DNA from: Gamsiella multidivaricata
Taxonomy: Eukaryota; Mortierellomycota; Mortierellomycetes; Mortierellales; Mortierellaceae
NCBI RefSeq assembly: GCF_025024155.1
Contig: NW_026251730.1
Location: 186,001-250,000 of the forward strand
DNA length: 64,000 bases
Direction: 5' to 3'
Positions 24,172-34,916 of the stretch are shown here, piece by piece (position 1 is the first letter of the stretch; the number at the start of each line of letters is the position of its first letter). A program made the position numbers and the translations under genes. The notes under the pieces are model-generated. The model was not told the DNA's origin, searched no databases, and worked only from the letters and a program-made list of their open reading frames with translations.

Positions 24172-25656
24172 ATGTCTAAAAGCATCTTCAACATTCCAGA
24201 GATCTTGATCCACATAGCGAAACACCTCTCTCCAGCAGATCTCGCCAGGGCCTGCCGTGTCTGTAAAGACTTTGTCCTTCCATTTACAAGCGAGCTCTGG
24301 CACTCGATTCATCACCGAGGATGCTCTCGCCGCTCCTTTCTTATGGCATTCCCACGTTATTCGCACTATATCCGCGAGCTACGGTGCAGTCGCGTTACCA
24401 GATTTGACTTCCTCGACTTCAGCTGTACACATCTGACATTGCTCGAGGCGTCGGTAGTGGAGCCCACGAACTTTTCGATCCTTAAGCGAGTCCTAGAGTC
24501 CAACCCAGCTATCAAAGAGCTCTCGCTGACATTGAGAATTTACGCGGCTGATGTGCAACAAACAGCAAAGCTTATCAGAGTCATAACAGGCATGAGGATG
24601 ATGAAGAAACTGGCCCTCAAAAACTTCAAGGTCCTTCCAAGAACGATCGAGTACCTACTGGAGCAACTACCTGACATGCAATTACTGAGTCTTACTTGCT
24701 GGGAGGAATTTCTTCCAGATCTGGACGTAGATTCCACCGCTGGAATTATAATGCCGACTTCGACAAATGGAGCAGCAGCATCGGCCGAGGCGATGGCAAA
24801 GGCAAAGCTTGAACGACATACGAATCAACAGGAGCGTCAGAGCCAGCTTCGGTATTTTCACTTGGAGGATTGCAAGGACGACTACAGTTATCTCTTCAGA
24901 GTGACCCGATTTTGTCCTCTGCTTGAACACCTCTCGCATTTGGAGGGGTATCACTCACAGTCGAGTCTGCGCACGTCGAGAGAAATGGAAGAGTTCTATC
25001 AGCACCTAAAGGTTCACTGTCCGCGTCTCAGTGAATTTCGGCTCCGGTGCTACTATTGGAACAGCAGCATTGATCTCGAGGGTCTTGAATACCTGATCTT
25101 GTTATTTCCAACGCTGAAGTTGCTCGATATCCATAGTCGCTGCACAAGAAAAGAGGAAATCTTAGCTACCATCATCCGACTGGAGTTTCTGCACGAATCC
25201 TTAGAGGATATTCGGCTAGTGGACTTTGATAGAGTCCCTAACGTCGCAACCTCGACTCTGATACTGACACTACTGGGGACAATGAAGCAACTGAAGAGGT
25301 TTTCCATGCCGCTAGGCGCCATTGATTCGATGGAGATGGTTCGTCATACAGGCACGTTTGACGGAGTGTTTGCATGCCGCGAACTGGAAGTACTCGAGGT
25401 ACCCATTATCGGGCCTGACGCGGACTGGGCCCCACGATGTGTGTATTCAGTGAATGACATCCCTCCGAATGACAGGTACGACGCCTTGAGGGATTTCGGG
25501 TTCATAGATCAGGATGAGTCTGAGCCATGCCCTCCGTCATCCCCTCGACCAGCTTCATACGAGTTATATGACGCAGTGATGGAGCAACTCGACACATTGC
25601 CAATGCTTGATAAGAGCACCGTTCGATTTCGATACAAAAACTGTTGGAACCTATAA
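24172..25656 (+). CDS. F-box protein, 494 aa
   Basis: Single exon. I use the ATG at 24172 (acaaccATGtct) rather than the in-frame ATG at 24043, because the latter lies upstream of the likely TATA box and adds residues unrelated to the family. The F-box is at residues 3-45 (FNIPEILIHIAKHLSPADLA, then CRVCKDF and LWHSIHH). The rest forms irregular leucine-rich repeats (LKLLDIHSRC, LEVLEVPIIGP). It ends with YELYDAVMEQLDTLPMLDKS. It is a clear paralogue of the frameshifted copy at 32949-34506: both share the F-box text, the PRYSxYIRELRCS block, the GPxxxWAP block and the C-terminal LDxLPxLD motif. Role: substrate adaptor of an SCF ubiquitin ligase; substrate unknown. Confidence 0.88.
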   Translation: MSKSIFNIPEILIHIAKHLSPADLARACRVCKDFVLPFTSELWHSIHHRGCSRRSFLMAFPRYSHYIRELRCSRVTRFDFLDFSCTHLTLLEASVVEPTNFSILKRVLESNPAIKELSLTLRIYAADVQQTAKLIRVITGMRMMKKLALKNFKVLPRTIEYLLEQLPDMQLLSLTCWEEFLPDLDVDSTAGIIMPTSTNGAAASAEAMAKAKLERHTNQQERQSQLRYFHLEDCKDDYSYLFRVTRFCPLLEHLSHLEGYHSQSSLRTSREMEEFYQHLKVHCPRLSEFRLRCYYWNSSIDLEGLEYLILLFPTLKLLDIHSRCTRKEEILATIIRLEFLHESLEDIRLVDFDRVPNVATSTLILTLLGTMKQLKRFSMPLGAIDSMEMVRHTGTFDGVFACRELEVLEVPIIGPDADWAPRCVYSVNDIPPNDRYDALRDFGFIDQDESEPCPPSSPRPASYELYDAVMEQLDTLPMLDKSTVRFRYKNCWNL

Positions 25657-26087
25657 GAGTATATGTAGTAAAATAAAGAGCTGTTTACCATCTGTGAGCA
25701 ACGAGAATAATGCCCTGCTAAGGGTTTGTTGCTGTTTGTTGAACTCACCCTCTAGACGTTGCTATCTCATTGGAAAATCCTGCACCATATCCTTTTTGAA
25801 CTGAATAAATGCTCGTGCTGCTTTTGCTATATGATTCCCGCGGAAAACTTTAGTTAAAAAAAAATATATGGTGCGGGACTCTCTTTGTCACAGAACTCTA
25901 TTTCAAGTGCACGCTTCCTATTGGCAGGCAAACTCGATAAACTTCAGGAAGCGTAGCCCTTGGGGCCCTGAGGGAGTGCTGCGGCCATGAGGCAGTGCTG
26001 CAGCCATTAGGATGGGATGCGTTGGTTTAAAAGGTGGATGGATGAAGTTCTCCGATCCTCAGCTCCATCCCTCATTCCTCCTCAGCC
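25657..26087. promoter_or_regulatory. Spacer and promoter of the second F-box gene
   Basis: Holds the 3' tail of the preceding gene and, at 26026-26033, a TATA-like tttaaaag about 60 bp before the ATG at 26088. Two tandem 19-bp units lie at 25970-25988 and 25989-26007 (gagg[gc]agtgctgc[ga]gccat), just upstream of it. Confidence 0.6.
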
Positions 26088-27857
26088 ATGTCCGCCACCA
26101 AGTTCTTCCACCTGCCTGAGCTGGTGGATGCTCTGGCCCTACACCTGACACCCCGCGACCTCCCACAGCTTATGCAAACAGACAGTGTCCTCCACGAGAT
26201 CTGCGCATCCCCGTTTTACAGGTCCCTGGACCTCGAAGAAGAGTCTCGTTCCAAAAGATTATGGTCCCCTCAGGACAGTCGGCAGGCCCTGGCTAAGAAC
26301 GCACACCATGTTCGCCATCTCGTAGCCAACAGCAGGCTCCTCAACATCCTGTATTCCGAGCAGGGCGACGACAACAGTGGACGACAGCCCGATAACATGC
26401 CCGCTAGGCCAGCGAAACAAACGATAACCCAATTGACCCGTCTGACTCAACTCCGCTGCACAGTGGGCGATGAACCCCTCCATCTTCACCGCTCCAGATC
26501 CAGTTCTGCCGCCTTTCGATTAGCCGCTCAGAACCCGGGTTTGACGTATCTTATGGTCTGGAGTGTTGATTTACGGGAAGACATGGCCAGCGGCCTTCTG
26601 ACACGGACCCTCTCAGGATTCGATCATCTCAGTTACTTGGAGCTTGTGCACACATGGCGGGGTGAACTTCCAGCACAGATTATCCAGGACATCTGGATCA
26701 GCTGTCCACCATCGATCGAACGTCTGTATTTGAAGTTCCAAGTTCTTGAGCGACCGAATGCGGAGGAGTTGTGGATACGGAGACAGGAGCCGCTGCAGAA
26801 ACTGAAGGAGCTACAACTACCATTATACGAGGATGGATATCCTGCGGATATCGTGTGCCCCATCCTGGAACAATGCCCGGCGCTCGAAATCTGGGATGTG
26901 ACGTTTACGAGGGGCGCTGGCCACAGGGAAACAGTCGCAAAGACAGTCAAAGCCCAGTGTCCACAGCTCCAGCATCTGTTAATCGACAGCGAAGGCAATG
27001 GCGAGGATATCATTGCCGTCATGGACACGATCACGCCCCAGCAAATCAGGTCATGCAACATCCAGCGTTATGTCGAGGGGATTCCCGATCAGCTAGGGAT
27101 TGCTCTACAAAGACACTCAACTATGCTGACGATGATTCGGCTTTCGAAAACAGGAACAATCCGCAGTGGTACTATCCGCCGCATCCTAGGAACATGTGAA
27201 GTGTTGGAGTACCTCGCGATCACTAGTGGTCACCCAAGCCTGACGACGATTACTGGCGATCACCCAGACCGGATAGCGATATCGTTGGAGGATGCCGTGG
27301 CTTCGGAATGGGCCTGTAGGCGGATAAGGCACTTGGAACTTACATTAGATATATACCATTATTTGGCGGACTATGGTAATCGTCTTTACTGGACGGATGG
27401 TCAGTTGTCGGAACGACGTTGGAAAGAAATAGAGACATTGTATGATCAAATTGGTCGTCTTGTCCACCTCAGAGTGTTGGCATTGAAAATCGGCATCGCT
27501 GTAAATAGTTCCTCGGATGACAGTGAAGTCGAAAAGACTCGATATGAGGCCTTGTCCTTTCCGCGACTGCTGAATCTTCCCGACCCTGAGAGACAAACTC
27601 AAGGATACCTGTCCAGTCTGGCCGGACTGAGCGAACTGCGAGAGCTACGGGGATCGGTCCGTGCAGTCACGAAGGAGACGAAGACGAGCCTCGGGCAAAA
27701 GGAGGTTGAGTGGATTGTCGACCATTGGCCCAAGGTTGAGCTTATCGAATTCCTGCCATCAAACCACGAGAAAAGGCTTGATGTCGAGGTCCCAAAGCAT
27801 TTGCAGTGGTTGCAGCAGCGGTGCCCTCATGTACGACTAAGTCTTCAAGAACCCTAA
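26088..27857 (+). CDS. F-box protein, 589 aa
   Basis: Single exon with ATG at 26088 (tcagccATGtcc). The F-box is at residues 5-48 (FHLPELVDALALHLTPRDLP, then LHEICASPFYRSLDL). Residues 100-560 are irregular leucine-rich repeats with regularly spaced LExW, LxHLLID and LEYLAIT segments, ending in a WPKVELIEFLPS block. It is the same general type as the other cluster members but distinct enough to be an old duplicate. Same orientation as the gene before it, with a 431-bp gap. No introns, signal peptide or membrane segment. Confidence 0.87.
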   Translation: MSATKFFHLPELVDALALHLTPRDLPQLMQTDSVLHEICASPFYRSLDLEEESRSKRLWSPQDSRQALAKNAHHVRHLVANSRLLNILYSEQGDDNSGRQPDNMPARPAKQTITQLTRLTQLRCTVGDEPLHLHRSRSSSAAFRLAAQNPGLTYLMVWSVDLREDMASGLLTRTLSGFDHLSYLELVHTWRGELPAQIIQDIWISCPPSIERLYLKFQVLERPNAEELWIRRQEPLQKLKELQLPLYEDGYPADIVCPILEQCPALEIWDVTFTRGAGHRETVAKTVKAQCPQLQHLLIDSEGNGEDIIAVMDTITPQQIRSCNIQRYVEGIPDQLGIALQRHSTMLTMIRLSKTGTIRSGTIRRILGTCEVLEYLAITSGHPSLTTITGDHPDRIAISLEDAVASEWACRRIRHLELTLDIYHYLADYGNRLYWTDGQLSERRWKEIETLYDQIGRLVHLRVLALKIGIAVNSSSDDSEVEKTRYEALSFPRLLNLPDPERQTQGYLSSLAGLSELRELRGSVRAVTKETKTSLGQKEVEWIVDHWPKVELIEFLPSNHEKRLDVEVPKHLQWLQQRCPHVRLSLQEP

Positions 27858-29883
27858 TACCCCGATTCCGATTAGAGCTGGTTGCAAAAATAAAGAATAT
27901 CATTTGCAGAACGCGAGGGAGAGTGCTAAAACCGCTTCGCCCAGGGGAAGAGAAGGGAGGGGCGACATGTAGAAAAAGAAGAAAGAATGGCGAGTGTGTC
28001 CTGTCATATCAGTGAAGGCTATGGTATCAGCTAGGCGGCGGTCAATGGCGCAATGCGATGGCGCTCTGAAACGATCTTAGGACAAGCAAGCGGCAAGCAA
28101 AGCAGCCAACATCCAGACAGTTAAAAGACATGAACATGTACATGCTACATCAACTTGCCCGAAACTTGCTCGAGCTGGCGAGTGTTACGGTTCCCGTACA
28201 TGGCTCTGTATGACATCCGCCTGCTTTATAAGCCGTGTACTACACTTCATTTTTTTTAGTGGTCTTTGACCCTTGGAAATGACCCGCGCTTCAAGCGACT
28301 ATAGCACGCTTCTCAGGACGCCTTACAAAAGGACTTTAACGCCGATACGCACTATCGACGCGGAGAAAATAGCTCGACCAAGCGATGGATACGACTTGAA
28401 ATGGCCATTATTGAAATCTGATGTGCAATACAAAAACAATTGAGGCCCCCACAAACCGTCACCACATGCGGATCAGCATCCACAACGGCATGTGTTGTAC
28501 GAGACGGTGCTAAGACGGCCCAGCACGCCACCTGAACCTAACAAGTCTAGGACCCCAATCATTAGAGAACCGCAAGACATGTTTTGAATTCAAATCAAAA
28601 CTTGAGAATGGAATATGATACAGTTCCGGCGCTTGACCACCTGTTCTAAAAGTGCAGGTGGTAAAGAAACCATGCTTATGGAGGTGACAGCCACAGTCTC
28701 TAGAATGGTTCAAACTGAAAAAGGACATCCTATGTGTATCAAGCCAACCAAAGAGCCCAGGCAAGCAGTCGCCAGTTCAATGCGGTTGCAGGCCCTAAAG
28801 CCAGACATACAGCGCGTCTCTTGCTTCCATTAATTTTTTACACTTCAAGTCCTGGCAAGGACCAACCTACGAGCTGAAGAAGTCATGGTGCCTTTCATGG
28901 ACAGAGAGCGAACCAACCGCAATTGTGATAAAGATAATCGCAGCTTTATTCTTGGCTTCTCCCTCCTCCTCCCTCCACTACTCATACACAAATTGTCTTA
29001 GATGCGGCAGCGGTCTTGCTTGGCCTGCTTGCATAGGTTGTCATGCTGAGCTGGTGCTAATAATGATAGTCTTGAGCTTATCCAGCTTGCAACTCGTGAC
29101 GAAGTCTGCCAAAGGAGGGGCTTGTTGGGCGAATGCTGGCAATTTTAACTGTGTTTAGATAGGATTCCTACATGCCAGTCAATCCTCTTTAGGCTACTTG
29201 AGTACCCCCTTCATTCTTCTTCGGTCTCCCCCCTTTTTTTCCGGACTGCACCAAAAGAGACAGATGCCCCCTCACTGTGTTTCTCTTCGGCATAGGGGCA
29301 AGGGCCCCTCTCCCTGCACCTCCATCTCGTTCATCCTGGCCCCCTTAGGGTTCATGCTGGCTACAGACTACTCATGCACTCTTCCGTGGACGCAAGGGGT
29401 CTGAGGGATATTTTCATACTGCAGGGGGCAAGAGACAAGGACGAGGACGAGGCCATCCTAGTCGAGGCAGAAACGTCCGCCTCACATATATAAGGGAGCC
29501 GCACCTCTTAGTCCACCGCCACCAGAACTCACCCAACCATCTTCAAGACCCCCATACCATCCTCGCAAGAACCCTCTCGTAATCCTCCACAAGAACCCTC
29601 TTATAATCCTCCTCAAGAATCTCCCAGACCTTCCAAGGGTGTCATCCGTCGCTTTTTCACAAAGCATGTAAGATATGGCTGGTTGTCTTTGCCGATTGCT
29701 GTAAACGTAGGGATTGTTTGGATATATCTTGGCTACATGCTTTCATGGTACTCAACCAAAGACAAATTGTAACATGCTTTTAAGAATAGAACCACCACCG
29801 TGAAGATCGTGTCATTCGTATTGTCCACTCTGCTTCAGCTCGCCGCCATCGACTAGTCCGTCCCCTGATCACTCACAATCACC
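27858..29883. other. 2-kb intergenic stretch
   Basis: No complete gene seen. Near its end, a TATA-like tatataag at 29487-29494 is followed by an open frame from 29509 to a TAA at 29770-29772. It has no ATG at its N-terminal side but reads as a protein: a twice-repeated QEPS-x-NPP motif, then a basic segment and one hydrophobic segment (about 29680-29750). A gtaag donor-like site lies inside it at 29667. It may be a decayed gene, or part of the spliced leader of the small secreted protein that follows. Confidence 0.45.
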
Positions 29884-30123
29884 ATGACGTTCATTAAGAG
29901 CTCGACTTGTCTGTTTCTATCCGTTCTCGCTGTGGTCAGCTGCCTGATGATGGGAACAAGTGGGGAGCCTGCTTGTTGCGATGCAGTAGTGCCCAGTAGC
30001 AGCCCCTCAGGGAAAATTGGTCTGTTTTGTTTTAGGGGAGGACTCGATTGTGCCTTTAGTAGGCAAGTAACCACGGACTGCGAACATTTTACCAGTGAAA
30101 GGATTGGGCTTGATTGCAAGTAG
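29884..30123 (+). CDS. Small secreted cysteine-rich protein, 79 aa
   Basis: ATG at 29884 in a good context (caatcaccATGacg). Residues 1 to about 27 form a signal peptide: a lysine, then a hydrophobic core (CLFLSVLAVVSCLMM), then a Gly-Thr-Ser-Gly cleavage area. The mature part is about 50 residues and has six cysteines, arranged CC - C - C - C - C with the last near the C-terminus, a number compatible with three disulfides. No match to a family I can name. Small secreted cysteine-rich proteins are common in fungi as effectors, antimicrobial peptides or wall proteins; none of these is shown here. A TATA-like box lies about 390 bp upstream, so the leader may be spliced. Confidence 0.6.
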   Translation: MTFIKSSTCLFLSVLAVVSCLMMGTSGEPACCDAVVPSSSPSGKIGLFCFRGGLDCAFSRQVTTDCEHFTSERIGLDCK

Positions 30124-30616
30124 ATAGAGCTTCGAGAGATAGAGATAGAGAATTTCTTAATGAAATAGCATGTAAGGGAGCGAGTCTCTTAGTACAATCC
30201 CGGTTTCTTCAGTGCCACCCAGTACGCGTATCGGACTTGGGCGCTGTCAGGGCCAAAGCAGGTAGGAAGGCAATGAAGCAACAATAGGGACAAGGCAAGG
30301 TAGGTATTGTATTACCAACTGAGATTCTAGGATACTATACTATGGACCACGTATGGTAAATAACAAGGTAGTCTATTGGCGTGGACTCTAGACTAACAGC
30401 TGTCCTGTTTGAGAACCCTGCCACTTATCGTTGCTGACATGCTGTGTGCGCTGTGTAACCTATACACAGAAGAGTGTATAGACAAGAGCTATGCTTTGTT
30501 TATTTTCTGGAGGAGGGACGACCCGAGTCCGGGGTCGTCAAAAATATCAAATCAAAAAAAAAAAAAAAACGGAAGGTTTATGTTGTGCAAAAGCAATCTA
30601 TGTACGCATTCTCTAT
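30124..30616. other. Short intergenic stretch between convergent genes
   Basis: Lies between the 3' ends of the small secreted protein (+) and an F-box gene (-). Contains an A run at 30555-30570. No gene seen. Confidence 0.5.
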
Positions 30617-32308
30617 TCAAGCGCCCACAGAAACGGTCAATGAAGGTCGACAGCGGACCAGCTCCTCCAAAAACCCTGTCAATGTCCTGTCCTCGTGGAT
30701 GGTATCACCATTATAGCCCATATTTTCCACCCTCGACAATTCCGGTTGCACATAAAGCCTCCTCAATAAGGGCCAGTGCCGGATCATCCATTCTGCCTCA
30801 CCCTTGCCGATCCGATGGTGCCTCAGCCTTTGAATGTTCAAGGTTGTCAGCATCCTGAGCGACTGCAGCCTACCGAGTCCACTCGCTAGCGAAAAATCAA
30901 ACGCCCATGCCCGGGACGACGCAGAAAACGCTGTCGCCGTCGTCTCGCCTGCGAGATATAATGTCTGGAGATTAGTCAGGACGGAGAGTTGCCTGAAGAT
31001 GTAATCGACATAGGGTTGTACAGGTTCCTTGTCCAGTAGGGTAGAGAAGCCCGTGAACCCGATCCGAAGGTCTTTCAGGCCCTTGCACACCCATGCTGGT
31101 CCTGCACCTGACCGAAGTGGTAGATCACTGATGTCCAGTCTGGACTCGTATTCATACTGGTTTTCGGTATCAGTCAAGCTCCTGAAGGACGCGAGGTTGG
31201 GACAGGATGTCAAAATGAGCTGGATATGTCTGCTCTCAATTGCTGAGCAGTGTTTAATATCCAGTGTCTCCAACGTCTGGCTGTGTCGATGGTCCAAAAG
31301 CGCTGCGATGGAGAGTGGGCCTATCGGCTGTGGGCCTCCCATGATGTACGTGCGCAAATGTTGACATGAACGGAGTAACATCGCCTGGTGCTCGTCCCTG
31401 CTGCCATAATGGTATCCCCCAGTAAGGTGTTGAAGCTTCGGGCAAAACTGCTCAAGGACAGGACACAGCTCTTTGTAGGATGTCTCTACGTCGGTCCAAG
31501 GTACAAATAATCGCTCCAGGTTGCGACAGTGCCGCAACATCGGTAGCAGTGTGGCATGCAGCGAAGAAATAAGATTGGCGTCCAAGGTGAGATCCCTAAG
31601 TCGTGTGGCGATATGACCCTCCGGTAAGAGCTGGAATGGCGCTGAGCCAGGCTCATTCAGGGTATCTATGCCATCTTGGTGATCCTCACTCAGCTTGATA
31701 TTTGACCTGTTGATGAGCGACAGCTTTTCCAGTCTACCCAGAGCTGATCCTCGGAGGACATGTTGAACACTCGACAATTCGGCGGCCCTGAAGCTGTTGA
31801 TGCTGGCGCTGACGAGATTCGGGTGATGTGCGATTGTATCTCCAAGCAGCTTTGAGGTCGGCACGCTACCTAGTGGGAAATTGGAGAGGACAATCTCTCT
31901 TAGATTGGTGTTCACTTTAATGAAACGGAGTAGCCGCTGGGTGTTTGTGTGATCGACGATCCCCTTGTTGTGTAGTTCCGAGGCGAGAGAGTCGAGCCGA
32001 ACCAGGCTGCGGAATGGAGTGGTCTCGGGAAAGGACTGAAAGGCATAGCAAAAGACGCTGTGGATAGAGCGAACATAGTCGGCGTTGCGTTGAAGACCCT
32101 GCTGGACAGCAGGCGAGGTCTGGAATAGTGAGACGACCCGCTGGTTACTGAGGAAGATGCTATTCCAGAGCAAGGGCGCGAAGGCGGAGTTCCAGGCAGA
32201 ATTGACGAGCAGACACTGAGCCAAGTCGTTTGGCGAGAGCGAGAAGGCGATCTCGTCGCAAAGAAGAGGGATGTTCAAAATGAATGACAGAGTGGGGGAC
32301 TGGTGCAT
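30617..32308 (-). CDS. F-box protein, 563 aa
   Basis: Single exon from the ATG at 32306-32308. The F-box is at residues 9-52 (FILNIPLLCDEIAFSLSPND, then CLLVNSAWN and LLWNSIFL). Leucine-rich repeats follow (LEKLSLINRS, LRDLTLDANL, LERLFVPWTD, LETLDIKHCS, LKDLRIGFTG, LQTLYLAG). It ends with a WPLLRRLYVQPE block similar in placement to the last repeat of the other cluster genes. It lies on the strand opposite to its two neighbours of the same type. The gap to the next F-box gene (32949) is 640 bp and divergent. Role inferred: SCF substrate adaptor. Confidence 0.87.
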   Translation of the reverse strand: MHQSPTLSFILNIPLLCDEIAFSLSPNDLAQCLLVNSAWNSAFAPLLWNSIFLSNQRVVSLFQTSPAVQQGLQRNADYVRSIHSVFCYAFQSFPETTPFRSLVRLDSLASELHNKGIVDHTNTQRLLRFIKVNTNLREIVLSNFPLGSVPTSKLLGDTIAHHPNLVSASINSFRAAELSSVQHVLRGSALGRLEKLSLINRSNIKLSEDHQDGIDTLNEPGSAPFQLLPEGHIATRLRDLTLDANLISSLHATLLPMLRHCRNLERLFVPWTDVETSYKELCPVLEQFCPKLQHLTGGYHYGSRDEHQAMLLRSCQHLRTYIMGGPQPIGPLSIAALLDHRHSQTLETLDIKHCSAIESRHIQLILTSCPNLASFRSLTDTENQYEYESRLDISDLPLRSGAGPAWVCKGLKDLRIGFTGFSTLLDKEPVQPYVDYIFRQLSVLTNLQTLYLAGETTATAFSASSRAWAFDFSLASGLGRLQSLRMLTTLNIQRLRHHRIGKGEAEWMIRHWPLLRRLYVQPELSRVENMGYNGDTIHEDRTLTGFLEELVRCRPSLTVSVGA

Positions 32309-32948
32309 CGTGTTGAAGGGATGAATGTGTGATGAGGATGAGTTCCACAGAGCATAATGTCATTTATTCATGACTTCCTGCGTGTACACACCCACAGCGA
32401 ATGTGCTCAGCCCAGGTGGAGATATGGCTCGTCGTATCATAGGCCGAAGATAACTCAATTCGTTAGCATGACATCCAGCAAACGCAAACAGGGTTGCCTG
32501 GACAGGATGCTTGGCTCTATCAGAGGAGTGCTACTCTCGGCAGAGCAGCGGTTGCGATAGCAAGTTTTGGGGTCTTTGGAGGGCGCGCACAGGAGGAGCA
32601 GAATCAGCCACGGCTACTTCAGTTGCCACGACTTAGTTTGACGGACGGGTATATTTCAGGGCCGTTACGAGACTATCCTCAGGATCGCCCAACGCGATGT
32701 CACCACCCAGGTCGAACAGTTCAGTCCTTCTTCATCCTATCATATCCAAAAAGGCGTCGTATTTCTGGCTTCGCCCAGCAACCGAGTGTGCCATTGGTCC
32801 ATGGTCCCGAAGGAAAGAATGGCAGCAGTAAGGAGCGGATAACGTGTGGTTTCACACACACACGCGCGCGCGCTCTCCCACGATTGAACTGGTTTTTTGT
32901 TTGGCCTCGCGCATCATCTCCATCCCTCATCTGTCGCTGCAGGACATC
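32309..32948. promoter_or_regulatory. Divergent promoter region between two F-box genes
   Basis: Holds the promoters of both genes. A short (CA)n(CG)n dinucleotide run is at about 32855-32872. No other feature recognised. Confidence 0.5.
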
Positions 32949-34506
32949 ATGACCTCCTCCATCTTTGACCTCCCTGAGGTCTGTCTCCTCATCGCAAAGC
33001 ACCTCCCTCAACCCGACCTGGCCAGGGCCTGTTGTGTCTCTCGCCACTGGCTCGTCACCTTTGCAAGCGTACTCTGGCGCTCGATTCACGCGGACCACAA
33101 GAACTATCACATCTTCTGCACTGCATTTCCGCGTTACTCAGTCTACATCCGCGAACTACGGTGCTCTCAAGGCGTAAAACTGGACTATCTTGGCTACCAA
33201 TGTACCCAGTTAGTCGTCTTCGAGGCCCCACTTCTGAGCCTTACCAAGCTCAATGACATCAAACAGGTCCTGGAGTCCAACCGAAGCATCGAGGACTTGT
33301 CACTGTCGTCTTCTATGATCTACAGGGACATGAACCTGGACATGGAGACAGTCTGCGTCCAACAGACGATGGAGATCCTTAGGCTCGTGGCAGGGATGGG
33401 AAACCTAAGGCGCCTGTCCTTGACCGGTTTCCAGGCCCCTCCAGGAGCATTGGAGTATCTACTGGAACAACGATATGACCTTCGGTCGCTTCGCATTGTG
33501 CGTTGGGAACATAGGCAATGCCCGGGCCGAGGAGTGGATCCGGTCACTGGACTATTGATGTCGCATGCAGCAGCAGCAGTACTGGCCTCAGCGACAGAAT
33601 TAGGCCAACTTGAGCAACAACAGCAACAACAACAGCAGCAGCAGCAAAGGGCACCGCAGCGCCAATTACGATCACTTCACTTGCAAGGGTATCCAGACGG
33701 GCACGAGTTCGTCCTCAAGATCGTTCGCCGCACTCCCCTGCTCGAACAACTCTCGCTCGCACAGAGTTGGACCCACAATCAGCGTATTTTCATATCGCCT
33801 CAAGTCGAGCAGTTCTGTCAGCAATTGAAATCCTATTGTCCGTGTGTCAAAGAACTTCGACTCGACCAAACCACTCTCTGCCCCGACAGCTTCAAATATC
33901 TCCTTTCGGCGTTCCCGAGATTGAGACGGTTCGAGGCCTTGGAGGTCTTTCATACGCGTCACGATTACTTTGAGATCCTTATTGACCAGGAATCCCTGTG
34001 GGAGTCGCTGGAGGAAGTTCGGACCCCAGACTATGGGTTCCATATTGGGGACTGATACGACGATATTGGTGGAGATGTTGAAAAGGTTCAAGAGACTCAA
34101 GAGGCTCCACATGAACGAATGCGTCGTTGACGCTTGGGATATGGTTCAGCTTATCAGTAGGTCGGGCACGGAATTGGTATGCCGCGATCTAGAGGTCCTT
34201 GAGCTGTCGTTCATTGGACCCAACATGAACTGGGCACCACCCGAGGCGCATGTTAAGCGGTACCTCAATAGGTACGCTCAATACCATGAGGACGACCAAG
34301 AGGATGACCAAGATGGCGTTCAAGATGGCGTTCAAGATTACGAGTTCAGCGATGAAGAAATGCAATATCAGGACGATGCTCCAGATCCGGTTGTGCCGGA
34401 CTCAGGACCATATGGAATGTATTATGCATTGTTATCACGACTCGACGCACTTCCAAAACTCGACAGGAGCAGTTTTTGCTTCTTGTATAGCCGTTCTCGA
34501 TATTAA
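32949..34506 (+). pseudogene. F-box protein with a one-base frameshift at 34047-34050
   Basis: The ATG at 32949 starts an F-box (FDLPEVCLLIAKHLPQPDLA) followed by the leucine-rich region of the paralogue at 24172. The frame stops at 34053-34055. The downstream frame, open through 34506, continues the same alignment without loss (TTILVEMLKRF, then DLEVLELSFIGPN, then LDALPKLDRS). Removing one G from the GGGG run at 34047-34050 would join the two halves, so this is a single-base insertion. It could be a true recent pseudogene, a sequencing error or, least likely, a programmed shift. There is an insertion of about 13 glutamines near residue 220 that the paralogue lacks. The C-terminal 30 residues before the last helix are Asp-rich and contain a DGVQ duplication. 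Total coding span about 1558 bp. Confidence 0.8.
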
Positions 34507-34916
34507 TAAATAGCTCCCGGAAGTGTCAAGTTTCGTTCACTACATGGGGAACATCAATATTCTTGAATCGTGTTCTTATACCCAACATTGCATACAGAAG
34601 TGATACACCAGAACCACAATGCGCTATTATTATTTTTACGCAAAGATGAAGCTCTTTTCTTGAATGCATTTGCCTCGCTGTATATAGTATGATGAGAACG
34701 CAGCGTTGAAGACGACAAAGACATAACCGATTTTAGGAAGGGAGGGAGAGGGGTGTTTTTTTTTTATTGCCCATGGTATTAGTGTCGATCAACTTCCACC
34801 ACCTCATCACCGCAAATTAGTCTCCAAAGAGTAGCACAGCACACTTGAAGGTGAAGGAGGTGGAGATGGAGATGGTAGTCGACTTTACTGGTTTTGGGCA
34901 GTCCTCACTCTATCGA
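34507..34916. other. Intergenic between convergent genes
   Basis: 3' flanks of the F-box pseudogene and of CENP-C. No gene seen. Confidence 0.55.

Noticed and set aside
23794..24366. 190-codon minus-strand open frame
   Set aside because: Antisense to the F-box start and its GC-rich promoter repeats.
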